NCBI GenBank assembly: GCA_015680685.1
Contig: MNCI01004713.1
Coordinates: forward strand, 74,838-128,045
Direction of reading: 5' to 3'
DNA length: 53,208 nt
From: Gnetum montanum
Taxonomy: Eukaryota; Streptophyta; Gnetopsida; Gnetales; Gnetaceae
Below, one piece after another: positions 22,713 to 32,873 of this stretch (position 1 is the first letter of the stretch; every line of letters starts with the position of its first letter). The translations under genes and the position numbers were made by a program. The notes beneath the pieces are model-generated. The model did not search any database. It saw only the letters and a list, made by a program, of their open reading frames with translations, and had not been told where the DNA came from.

Positions 22713-22890
22713 ACTTGACGGCACTGCCCCGCACCTTCAAAGATAAGGAAGTTGGAGGATCTTGTTATGTGAACACAAGAAGGAATGAATGACTAAATGC
22801 ACTTGATGGCACTGCCCCACGTCGTCAACGAAGGAAGTTGGAGGATCTTGTTATGTGAACACCAAGACGGAATGAATGAATAAATAAATG
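22713..22890 (+). repeat. Two-copy tandem duplication, about 88 bp unit
   Basis: Copies at 22713-22800 and 22801-22890. Each begins ACTTGAYGGCACTGCCCC, contains GTTGGAGGATCTTGTTATGT and ends in GGAATGAATGA...AAATGC. They differ at a few bases and by short indels. Confidence 0.85.
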
Positions 22891-23759
22891 CATTATTATG
22901 CATGTATACATCGATCATGTCATGATAATATGACGATGTTTATGGTTCATCGTTCTCTTCTTCTTTCCTTGTTGGCTCGTTACAGCTGGCATTTAATTTG
23001 CAATGTGCGGCGCAGTCACAACCGCCTCTGCCTCTGCTCCTGCTCCGAATTCAACTCCCTCTTCAATTCACTAGTCCACGGACGGACACGGCTTCCTACG
23101 TTAGAGCCCAGTCACATGTTATGGTACTGGCACAGGTAATATTCATGGTAGCCAAATAGTCATGACCTACCTTATTTGTCACATACATTATTTTGGGCTA
23201 TGGCATTTTAAATGATGTTGCATTTAAATAAATATTAGTAGTCCTGTGTACAATTACAATAAACTAGAAACTATGTATAATTGAAATTAAATGTGAAAGA
23301 CCATCGCTTTCTAAAATGTAATAATGATAAATTATATCACAGTTTACATATGTACAAATGGTTAGCTAGCACTAACTTTGTTCTTGCCAAATGAAGATAT
23401 CAATGCATTTGCTAAAAAGTAAGATAGTGAAACATGGAACACCTATGTGCACAATTTTCTGCACTCTATCTAATTTTATCTCATTACATCATGCCATGTA
23501 TACTATAGGGAAGAGCATACAAAGTTCCTTAGCATGCATTTTTTGCTACAACCAATGCATGTATATGCTCATGCCCATGGCATCAAACATGTATGCAATA
23601 TGAAAAAAATTGTGGAAAAACATTTAACGCTCTCTAGAGAAAGTAAAAATTGAAAAACCAAAAAACTTAAACTTGCAACCTCTATTTTAATATTTTAATT
23701 CCATACTATTGTTCTATTCATCTTGGTTGTGATTAAACTTGTTTTTTACATTATTTAAA
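22891..23759. other. No recognised feature
   Basis: AT-rich sequence with scattered short open frames. No family resemblance seen on either strand. Confidence 0.5.
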
Positions 23760-23836
23760 TATGTGTTCCTTGGGTTCCACCCTTGCTTGCTAGTGGCCTA
23801 GCCACTAGCAAGTAGGGGTGGAAACCAAGGACACAT
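23760..23836. repeat. Short near-perfect inverted repeat (hairpin)
   Basis: Arms of about 37 bases meet at a CTA centre. Left arm reads TATGTGTTCCTTGGGTTCCA then CCCTTGCTTGCTAGTGGC; right arm reads GCCACTAGCAAGTAGGGGTGG then on to CCAAGGACACATA. Only about five positions mismatch. It could be a MITE remnant or a small-RNA precursor-like fold. Confidence 0.8.
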
Positions 23837-24119
23837 AAGCATGATAGATGATGGCTACCAAATATATATGTGCTGGCAGTGTTGCATTAAATACATAATA
23901 AGGATGTTTGTGTGCTCCTCACATACCATATCATACCGATATTTTCTCTAATGCTCTTCATCCATGACCAAATATGCTTGAGCAAAAGCAAGATGTTGAT
24001 GTTGAATCTACACACTACATGTAATTATTGAGCCTTGTAACTATCATTTTCAATAATTTGGATGTGATTATTCAAAAATGAAGTATTATCATTGTTTAAT
24101 TACGATATGCCTCAACAAG

Positions 24120-24443
24120 TGTACTTTTCTCCATAATTTCTCTAAGCTTTTTATCAAGGAGTTCCTTGAACCACTTATGGTCTTTCATCTCTGCTTCTTG
24201 CTCTCTTTTATTTAGCTTTACTAAGACAACAACATTAAACTTCACCAATTCATCTATCTCTCAAATCTTGTTGAAGTGATTCCTTGCCTCATCAAAATCC
24301 CAATAAGCCATGCCTCATCTATATAGAGCTTTGACATAATCAGGATACTCATCAAGCACATTGTTATAGGTTTCTACACACTTTTTGTAATCATCAAGTT
24401 TTTGGTAACATGTTGCTAGTGATGTATAAATTTTGGATGCACC
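24120..24443 (-). pseudogene. TPR-domain immunophilin fragment (PAS1/FKBP-like), pseudogene
   Basis: The minus strand reads IYTSLATCYQKLDDYKKCVE, TYNNVLDEYPDYVKALYR, stop, GMAYWDFDEARNHFNKI, stop, EIDELVKF, then LVKLNKREQEAEMKDHKWFK and ELLDKKLREI. This is the tetratricopeptide pair and following charged helix of plant multi-domain FKBPs of the PASTICCINO1 type (ATCYQKLGEY...VKALYRRGMAY...LKLKQKEQE). No FKBP domain is nearby. Two or more stops, and no intron visible within the matching stretch, so a processed or captured fragment is possible. Confidence 0.6.
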
Positions 24444-25380
24444 AACACCAGAAAAAAAAACTCGTTTGAGGAGACTATTGCCTAGGGTGCCTTCGGTATG
24501 GGTATGGAAACCCGACAATAGTCTCAATTGGAGAGGGTTATGTGACGTTCAAAAAATAAAGCAAACCAAAAAACAATTAGGGGAATTTAAATTGGATAAC
24601 TATTTTAAACTTCAAGACTCCATGAAAATACAATAGGTAACTAGAAAATTTAAGCTTTTCCCTGGTCCTCACTGCTATTGCCGATGGTGCTACTGGCCAA
24701 ACAATTAATGCGTCTACCACTGCTGTGATGTCTACCACTATCTACACATGTCACCATCGTCAAGAGGAAGAGAGAGGTTGTTCCTGCTGTGGAAACACTA
24801 CCACCCTTTAGCCTCTGCTAGTGGGAGAGAAACCACCTATTGCAGTTGTTGACGTTAACCACGCAAGAGCCTACCGCACACACTATCATTCACCATGCAT
24901 TGTTTGCATCACCTATTAACTACCGTGAGTCACATGCTTGTTGACCATCATTGAGAGGAAAGAAAAATAGAACCTCACGAACCCCATTGCTTCTAACAGC
25001 TGCAATGTTGCTACCGTCAAAAGCTCCTAGCACATGTCACGTAGTTGCCTGATGTGTGACGCACAGTAGCCTAACATGCATGCTACTATTGTTGAAAAGA
25101 GAAATAAGAGAGAACCCTACTACAATTACTAACTACTGTTGTGTGCCTACACTATTTGTTGACATGTCGATAGGAGTGAGAAGAGGTTTAGAGATTCCCT
25201 TCACTATTGACTGCATCGCCTGCCATTGTTACGTGCTGTGACCATAGGGAAGGAGAGAGAGAGAGATGCCGCTGCTATCTACTCTACATGCTACAGACAT
25301 GTCGTTCACAGCCTATGTTTCCTAACATGCATGTCATTCTATCTACCACGTGGGCCACTGGAGAGAGAAAAGGCTAGACC
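24444..25380. repeat. Degenerate repeat tract rich in CTACYRC and GAGAGA
   Basis: Irregularly spaced GA-rich blocks (about 24765, 24824, 24955, 25094, 25173, 25249 and 25358) alternate with blocks rich in CTACCGC, CACATGC and TTGCTAC. The composition resembles an old minisatellite and leads into the large inverted repeat. No coding function is supported. Contains a GA microsatellite at about 25253-25265. Confidence 0.5.
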
Positions 25381-26036
25381 CTAATGAAAGAGAGGTTGGC
25401 CCCCAATGTGAGAGAGAGACTCATCCCAACAAGAGAGAGGTTGGCCCCTAATGTGAGAGAGAGGCTGGACTCTAATGTGAGAGAGAGATATGTCTAGTGT
25501 TCCACCACCACGTGCCTCATTGTTGCCTACCACACAACTTGTTGTTAGTGGTAGAAATCCAAAAAGGTTGCCTATTGCAGCTTCACCATTTCCGAAGAAA
25601 GAAGAGCAAGACCACCTACCATGCATCCCTATTGCTGGTTGCACACCATCGCTATCATCCTTGGACTGGTTGCAGATGTTGATGCTTGTTGCTATTAGTG
25701 CCTATTGCTGAGAGGGACTCTGACGTGCACCACAGGCTAACATGTTTGCAACTAGTCCAAGGAAAATAATGATGGTGCACAACTAGTAATAAGGGGTGCG
25801 GTAGGCGATCTTACTCTTCTCTCTTCAACAATAGTGAAGCTGCAACAGGCATCCTCTCTTCGAAAATAAGGGTGTGAGGTTTTTTGCCATCAATGACAAG
25901 TTGTGTGGTAGGCGACGATGAGGCACATGGCTGTGGAACATTGGACAAATCTCTCTCTCACATTGGAGGCCAACCTCTCTCTCACATTAGGGGCTAACTT
26001 CTCTCACATTAGGGCCTAGCCTCTCTCTCTTATCAA
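25381..26036. repeat. Large imperfect inverted repeat, arms about 300 bp
   Basis: The left arm (about 25381-25690) and right arm (about 25735-26036) are inverted copies. Matching landmarks: GTGCCTCATTGTTGCCTACC with GGTAGGCGACGATGAGGCAC, TATTGCAGCTTCACCATT with AATAGTGAAGCTGCAACA, and CCTTGGACTGGTTGCA with TGCAAACTAGTCCAAGG-like sequence near 25745. The loop is about 45 bases. The outer ends of both arms are tandem units of about 25-35 bp built on GTTGGCCCCTAATGTGAGAG; the left arm has one extra unit. Arms differ by many substitutions, so the duplication is not recent. Confidence 0.85.
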
Positions 26037-26040
26037 GGCC

Positions 26041-26057
26041 AAAGTTCTTGATTTTCA
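26041..26057 (+). repeat. C1 5' LTR stub
   Basis: Only the last 16-17 bases of the LTR remain, immediately after the outer edge of the large inverted repeat. That repeat, or a deletion ending there, replaced the rest. Confidence 0.55.
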
Positions 26058-26059
26058 AG

Positions 26060-26071
26060 TGGTATCAAGGC
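26060..26071 (+). promoter_or_regulatory. C1 primer binding site (initiator tRNA-Met type)
   Basis: TGGTATCAAGGC followed by AAGG. It is close to TGGTATCAGAGC, the usual copia PBS, two bases after the LTR stub. Confidence 0.7.
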
Positions 26072-26099
26072 AAGGTACTCCCAAATTAAGCATAACAAC

Positions 26100-27600
26100 A
26101 TAGGTAAACTATGAAGGAAAAATCTTACAATAAGCCACAAATGTTCAAGGGGATCAACTTTGCATACTAGAAAGCATGAATGAAAGAATTTTTTTATGTT
26201 TGTGAAATTTGAAGTAGGGTAATACATCATGAAAGGATACACTCATTCCGTTGACAACTCTATTGGCATTGCACTACCAAGAGGTAAGTGGTTTTACGAT
26301 GATAAAAATAAATTTATGTTTAATTCAAAGGCTAGGAACTATCTCTACTATGCTCTTAGCAAACCTAAATTTAATAGAATAGCTAGATGCAAGAATACCA
26401 AAGAAATTTGGAAAGTTTTAGAAGCCACTTATGAGGGAATCTTAGTGGTGAAACAATCCAATCTCCTAGTCTTACCATGTGAATATGATAAGCTAAAAAT
26501 AAAAGAGGGTGAAAGGATTAAAGATTATTTTTGTAGGACCAATGATCTTATAGTTTCCATTAGAGGTATAGGAAAAAGAGTTACTAGAGAATAAAATCAT
26601 CATTAAAATGATTATAACTCTACTCCTTGAATTTAGACCTAAAATAACTATCATGGAAGAAATTAAAAATTTTCCCATTCTCAAATTTGAAGAATTGCAA
26701 AGGGCACTTGTAGGATACAAAATGAATCCCATCAATAAAGTTGCTATCAAGGAAAAACCCATTACTCTTAAATGCTCATCAAAAGAAAAAGAGACATCAG
26801 ATTATGATACAAAGGGTAATGATAAACTATCTCTCCTTACAAGAAGAGAAAATAGGATTCTTGCAACAAGAGGAAAAATCTTTAATCAATAAAAAAATAA
26901 AGGCAAGACAAAAAGCAAGCCATATAGAAATTATAATCTTGATATCTCTTCTATAGAATGTTGGATATATGGTGGAAGAGGCCCTTTGTCCTTCGAATGT
27001 CCTAGTGCTAGTAAGTTATCGAAGAAGGAATTAATTCAAGAAGATAACAAGACCAAAAATCTCTACACTTATTGGGATGATGAGTATAGTAAAGAAGAAA
27101 CTGATGATCCATCAACAAACTTTCATCTTATTTACATGCCTCTTACAAGCAAAAATCCCATGCATGATTTCAAAGAAGCTAAAGGTAATATCAAGGAAAG
27201 GTATAACATTATGTGATGAAATTATTTCTTTTTAAAATTTATGCATAAAAATGAGAAAGACTTTACATGGAAAGGAAGATGAAATAATTAAGCTCTATAT
27301 TGAATGCTCCTCTCTAAGAAGGAAAACTTAGACATAAAGTTTGAGGTTTAAAAACTAACTCAATCTTATGAGTAGATAAGTGGAAATTTATTAGGTATAA
27401 GGGCTAGTGGTAATAAGCTTATTGAATATTTGGAGATGTCTCAAGTTTTTCATATAAAAATAGAAATGGAACAGATGTACATGTTATTTAAATGGAGATA
27501 CACACATGGGTTTGAATGATCAATATGAATAAGAAATATTTGCCATTACTATGGAAAATTTGGATATATATATAGTCACATTATTACATATAATTAATAT
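26100..27600 (+). pseudogene. C1 copia-type gag, decayed
   Basis: The longest surviving frame (26229-26594) carries ARNYLYYALSKPKFNRIARC, KNTKEIWKVLEATYEG and the charged helix CEYDKLKIKEGERIKDYFCR, the pattern of the UBN2/copia gag domain. Downstream, 26641-26730 reads PKITIMEEIKNFPILKFEEL, the usual next block. A first knuckle-like CWIYGGRGPLSFEC lies near 26960. A second, CHYYGKFGYIYSH at about 27541, has lost one Cys to Tyr. Frameshifts separate the blocks. Gag would build the particle; non-functional here. Confidence 0.7.
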
Positions 27601-28107
27601 GTTGTAGTTTAACCACTTTTCCTATTAAAGGAAGAACAGAAAGCATGTCTTGTAGGATAAATAGGTTTGTAGACTTGGAAAGCGTGAGAAAGAAATGATT
27701 GAACATATTTCACTTCCCTACAATAATGGAGATATATAGCACAATCATAGAATTGCTACAATTAATGAGGAAAAAGGAAGAAACAAGCATCTTGGGATTA
27801 AGAAACATAGACATACGATAACTACAAGGGATGGACTCTACAATGGAAGAGCTCATTACAAACTCACTTAAGCTAGAATCTTCTTAAGGCAAGCATGGTA
27901 AGTATTGGTGAGTATGATTCCTTGACTTACATTAATTAAAATATGCTTCTTATTGTTTACAACTTAAATAAAATATATGTAAGGTATGTATATTATTTTT
28001 TTGTTTTCTTAGTTATAATCATCCTTGGTAGCATCCTTCAAAATCCCCTAGTATTTCATACTATTTTTTATTCATTGTGTCTCATATGTCCTAAGGAAAA
28101 CATTCAT
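27601..28107 (+). other. C1 interior, no recognised pol
   Basis: The stretch where protease, integrase and RT should begin is only about 500 bases long. No DDE, YVDD or LDSG motif could be read in any frame. Confidence 0.5.
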
Positions 28108-28300
28108 ATAGTTAAGATGTCTAACTATTTAGAGAGATTTCTCACTAGAGACATCTCTATTAAGACTTCTTGACTAAGACGTTCCAATCATGGCCAAGAT
28201 ATTTGACCTACTTTTAACCCAACTTAGGCAAGACATCTCACTTTCCTTCATGATGTCTCATGCACATCACAAACCCTCAAAGTCTTCTACATATATAAAT
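28108..28300 (+). promoter_or_regulatory. C1 internal motif cluster and TATA-like box before the late ORF
   Basis: Five or more AGATGTCT/AGACATCT-type octamers lie within 28113-28255, then CATATATAAATCAACC at about 28290, about 55 bases upstream of the ATG at 28344. The same octamers cluster in U3 of the element's LTR (30700-30970). This suggests an internal promoter copied from, or shared with, the LTR. Promoter function is inferred. Confidence 0.4.
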
Positions 28301-28343
28301 CAACCAATCTTTTTTTCTTTTCCTCATAATTTCCAAGCATAAG

Positions 28344-30118
28344 ATGTCCTACCTCAATCAATTAGGGCTTCCTCTCCACTACAACTCCACTCCTTTTGTC
28401 TTTGTTTCCATGGCTCATAAGAAGCTAGAAACTTCAAGGCTACCTCCATGTAAGTCCAAGGGCACGAAAGGAGCATCATCAAGTAAGTGCAACACTTATA
28501 AGCCTCAATTTGGTTCCTCAGATGCTCAAAAAATGTTTGAGAATAATCACTCTATATCTATTATATCTAAACATAATGTAAACTTCCTTTAGCATTATTA
28601 ATAGGCATTATTATCTTATTATAAGGCTTTATAATGGGTAAGAATCATTTCTATGACTATGTGTATTCTTGAAGTATTAGTGCATGAATGTTTTACTGAT
28701 ATTTTTGTTACAAATGCTTCTGTTGGGGCTTTCACTTTCATCGTTGGGAAGTTATTGTTGAAGTATCTCCTTAAGTTATTAATGCTTTATTTGGGATTTC
28801 TAGTGCTAATATTCATAGGGTTATTATTCACTCTATGGATGATATTTTTTCTAATGGTATCATTCCTGTCATACATGATGAATTCTATGATGCAATTTTT
28901 GATAGCTTAGTTTCTCTTAGTGAAAGTAATGTATATAGACATTGGATGTCTCAAGATGCCTCCACTCTTTCCCATATTATAATGTATAACATCATAGTCA
29001 AAGGAGGAATTTACAATTCTTTACTACCATCATAAATATTTGTGTTATATTTCTTGCTAATAGGACAACTATTAGATTTGGGACATAGTATTTGTAGGGA
29101 TATGTTAGGCATGTTTACTTAAGAGTGCATCTATGAACACCCCTTTCTTATCAGCCTACTTGTATCCTATGTGGATGTTCGCATTCTAAATCTCCCCATT
29201 CTTACTAGAAAAAGGTCTTGTTGAGTACTTTAAGAAGAGGAGTACAAGTCATGCAGAATACATAGGTCCTTCATCATCTTAGGCATGCAGGAGGTAGGCA
29301 TCTTCTCCATTGCAAGCAACTACTCAACTCAAGTAGTCCAAGTCTATTAGTGCTTGGGTAGGATCTTTCTTAAAGAAGGGATATTGCTTCATTACCAAGA
29401 CAATGGAAACGATTAAAAGAAATCTTTCTTATCTTTATCATAGAATGGATTTTTCATGTCTTCCTCCTTCTTTGAGTGGTATTCATTTTGAGAGGATTGT
29501 GACTCCATATTGGATAGACAATGAAGAACTAGAACTTTCCAGACACTCTACAATAGCAAAACCATCTCAAGCATATGAATTAGGAAATGTATTAGATTTA
29601 GAAGAACTAGCAGAAGCACTAGTTCATGTCTAGAGGAAGCCCATCCCTCACACTGAGTAGCCAACATTAGATGCATTTGTGTAGGGTAATTCTTCTAAAA
29701 CACTCTCCAAATGTTTTTGGAGTGATGATGCACCACAGCCCTTTGACCAATAGCCCATGGAGAGTAATTTTGGTGTAGCAGCACAATGAGAATAAGTTAT
29801 TCCCAAAACTTATCAATGCAAAGCTACTTCATCATCTTCTAGGTAGGCTTCATTTCATGATAATCCTCCTTCATTCTCTCAGTTTTGGGTAAATCTTCAT
29901 TCTAAATGAGGACCATTTATAGAAGCCTCTAATGATGATGATGATGATGATGACATTCAATACATCTCCCACTTTAGTACTAGTAGTGATGATGATGAGG
30001 AAGAGACTTCTAGACCTACTCATGATGCCTTTGATTCTGATGATGATACTAAAGTTAGTGGTTAAGATGTTGGTGATGACTTCCTCCTAGGTGCTGTTAA
30101 AAAGAGGAAGAGAATTTG
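28344..30118 (+). pseudogene. C1 late ORF (resembles the putative plant transposon protein domain), decayed
   Basis: It starts MSYLNQLGLPLHYNSTPF, has a basic Ser/Lys stretch (KSKGTKGASSSK), then EVIVEVSP-x-VINALFGISSA (about 28750) and SNVYRHWMSQDASTLSHIIM (about 28925), LLDLGHSICRDMLGMFT (about 29070), and an acidic Asp/Ser-rich C terminus with eight Asp codons at about 29934-29955. It ends VKKRKRI-stop at 30118. The middle resembles the plant-specific domain found in third ORFs of LTR elements. About ten stops and at least one shift (near 28745). Function unknown; the basic tail may be a nuclear signal. Confidence 0.5.
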
Positions 30119-30500
30119 ATCATATAGCATACATCTATTTTATACGAATTAGTGTTTATATTTTGTATTATGTGGAAACCTCATGACTTCCATTACATAG
30201 TTATGATTATGATTTTATAGTTATACTTTAGCATCTATTTTGAGGATACAAAATTTTTAAAATACATGTTGTGGATAGATATGGGGTAGATGTTTGATAT
30301 GCATTTTGGAATGCATGTTGTGGACAAATATGGGCAGATTTTTGTAGATGGATGAGTACTTGTTAATCTTTATCTGTAATCTTTAGTTCATCTTATTTTC
30401 CCATCCTTAATACCATAAGATTAATTTTTAAGCTTAACTTATTATAGTATATATATATGCTTGTTGTTAACCCATTTTTTCTCAAGTTTTAAACATCACT
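30119..30500 (+). other. C1 3' untranslated spacer
   Basis: AT-rich, non-coding, between the late ORF and the polypurine tract. It contains a short imperfect repeat around ATGTTGTGGA...ATATGGG (30267 and 30317). Confidence 0.5.
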
Positions 30501-30513
30501 AAAAAGGAGAAGA
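30501..30513 (+). promoter_or_regulatory. C1 polypurine tract
   Basis: AAAAAGGAGAAGA lies directly before the TGTTGATG start of the LTR. Confidence 0.7.
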
Positions 30514-30514
30514 T

Positions 30515-31522
30515 TGTTGATGTTTTGGTATGTCAAAACCTTGACAAATAAAGGATGTGTAAGTATACTTGTAAGATCTTGTGGGTGTAAGAAAAGTATA
30601 TAAAGAGACCAAGACAAGAACATGATTTGAAACTTAGGATACTAAAGTCTAGTAAGAAAATACAAGGATTTGGAAGAAATCACAAGGATGTAAGATGTCT
30701 AGAATTCCAAAAAATATGTTTTATAGACTGCAAAGACATTCCATTTTTCTGCAAGATGTCTATGCTGAGAAGCATTGATCTTAGGCAAGACGTCTCAAGA
30801 AAATAGTAGATGTCTTAAGTTGAGCAAAGATGTCTCATGTGAGACATCTCAGTCAAGACATCCCAATTCAAGCTGAGACATCTCTTTTAAGGCATCTCAA
30901 CCAACTAAGATGTTCTACTTGCAAGTTAAAGAAACCCAATAAGATGGCTCAAGCTCATGCAAGACATATCAACTAGCCATTTCTAGCCATTGTACAAACT
31001 CCAATTGACATATGATGCTAACAATGCTATAAAAGAACATGATACCTTTTTGGAAAGAACAAGCATTATTCATGTGATCAAGCCACCATTATCTACATCT
31101 ATTGAGAAATTTTTGTACTCTAATTCTCTATCATTTGAGTTTTTTATTATTATTTTTTGATAAAAAAAGTAAGGAATCAGAAGCTTAGTTCATTTTCTTC
31201 CTTGATCTTTCTATCTCTGGTTATAAGCCTTGGGGGGTTGGATGTGCTTTTTTAGAGAAGGCATCCTTTGAGCTTGTTTGAAGCTTGAGGGTTTGGGTAT
31301 GTTTCTAAGCAAAAACACCCCAAGTAGAACTCAATACTTGTACAGGTTTTGGTATTCTTATCACCACATTTTTTTTAAGAAATAAAGTCTAGATGTGTGC
31401 AAGGATTCTATCCTCTAAGTGTGAACATACACAAGTTGGGGAACCATATACATCTATGTTGCAAGAATTGGATCTTAGTAGCTAGAACATATTCAACCCT
31501 CCTTCTAAGTTCTTGATCTTCA
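30515..31522 (+). repeat. C1 3' LTR (about 1008 bp)
   Basis: It begins TGTTGATGTTTTGG and ends CTTGATCTTCA, with TG...CA termini. U3 contains more than ten AGATGTCT/GAGACATCT-like octamers (30700-30970). A TATA-like CTATAAAAGA lies near 31030. Immediately after it comes TTGGTTAAGAGTTAAG (31523-31538), which looks like a mutated copia PBS, so this may be a shared LTR of a tandem LTR-internal-LTR arrangement. Confidence 0.55.
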
Positions 31523-32873
31523 TTGGTTAAGAGTTAAGTCTTCTCAAAAGCTATCTTGGAGTTGATAGAAGACATCTTAATATGAGGGAAAATTTCTTGA
31601 TGTAAGACATAAGATAAGACATCATAAGGAAGATGTCTTCCAAATAGTGGAGATGTCTTAGGCAAGATGGCTTATATTGTTGGAGACATCTTACCTAGGG
31701 AGGAGATGTCTTTTGAAAATAGTAGACATCTCATCCAAAACATAGGAATTAATAGGAGATTATCTGAGAAGATCAGATATGATCCATATGGTAGGAAAGC
31801 TTCTAGATTTGGTCGTTCCAAGTTGGAAAATAGCTAGGAGATGAAGAAAAAAGGTAGAAATAGGATGGGAACTCCTAGTTAAGCATGTGAAAGGTTTTTC
31901 TAGGTTTTTATCTTATTTTCTTAATAAATTTTTTAGTGTTTCATAGAAGGAAGAGAGAGAGAGAGAGAGAAGTCTTGATGAAAGCTCTTAAGTTAAGAAA
32001 ACCTTGGAAAGACTATGGTAGAGCACATTGACTGAGTATAGGTGTGGTTGCTACTCCAGGGTCAATGTGTGTGAATTGGCCTATGTGTTTTTTTTGTTGT
32101 TGTTTACTTCTCTAATTTGAATCTTAGTCTTGAGTTATGGGAGAGATTATCCATTTATGTGGTTGTAGACCCTCTTTCTCTATAATTTCATTGAGTGTTT
32201 TGAGAGGTTTTGAGTGTTTGTGCATTTGAGAACCCTGTTGTAATTTTCTAATTGATTAATTAAAGATAACTAGTTGTCTTATTTTCTAGCAAAATAATTA
32301 GCTTTTCATAATATCTAGATTTAGTATTGGAAGGTGATAAATGATTGCAGTGAACCTAATCCATATCTTAATATGCTAGTGTATTCTGAAATCTTTCTCA
32401 TGATTATGTTTATGATTATGAATCTTAATGTTTTAACCCTTGATTCCTTATTTATATGTATATTTGATGCACTAGTATTTCAAATATTATTGGTACATCA
32501 TGATATATTTGCTTATAAGCTTATGTTTTAATGCTTAGAACACTTGGTAAGCTTACATGTTTTATTATGTCTTGATATTATGCTTCTTAAGGTTTAGACT
32601 TTGGATCTTGCTCTTATTACATATTTGAAAATATTGTTATTTTTGTATTTCTTTTCTTGATTATTATTTACTGGAATTTACTAATGCTTTGCACCTTTTG
32701 TAAAGGAAAAAATTTGAATGATGGTGGCATCCCATTTCTAGTATTTTATATTTTAATTATATTTTTTCATATTTTATATTATTCTAAGGTTTTTGAAATA
32801 ATGTAAGAATATGGTTAAATTCATTTTAAATACATATTTGGGGTTTATTCTAGTTAATCTTTTATTTTATTTT
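31523..32873. other. Unassigned sequence with a second octamer cluster
   Basis: 31560-31740 again carries many AGATGTCT/AGACATC octamers. A GA microsatellite of about 10 repeats lies near 31950-31970. No coding frame with family resemblance. It may be a remnant of a second copia copy. Confidence 0.4.

Larger units (their letters stand above)
26041..31522 (+). mobile_element. C1: decayed Ty1/copia-type element with gag and late ORF, no pol
   Basis: Order: 17-bp stub of a 5' LTR, tRNA-Met-type PBS, gag with CCHC remnant, unrecognised stretch, late ORF, polypurine tract, 3' LTR. The stub AAGTTCTTGATTTTCA matches the 3' end of the LTR at 31506-31522 (AAGTTCTTGATCTTCA). No protease, integrase or RT motif could be read between gag and the late ORF, so this copy, or its whole lineage, lacks pol. 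All frames have stops. Confidence 0.65.

Noticed and set aside
25490-25711. Overlapping frames in the large inverted repeat
   Set aside because: No family resemblance, and the inverted-repeat arm explains the openness better.
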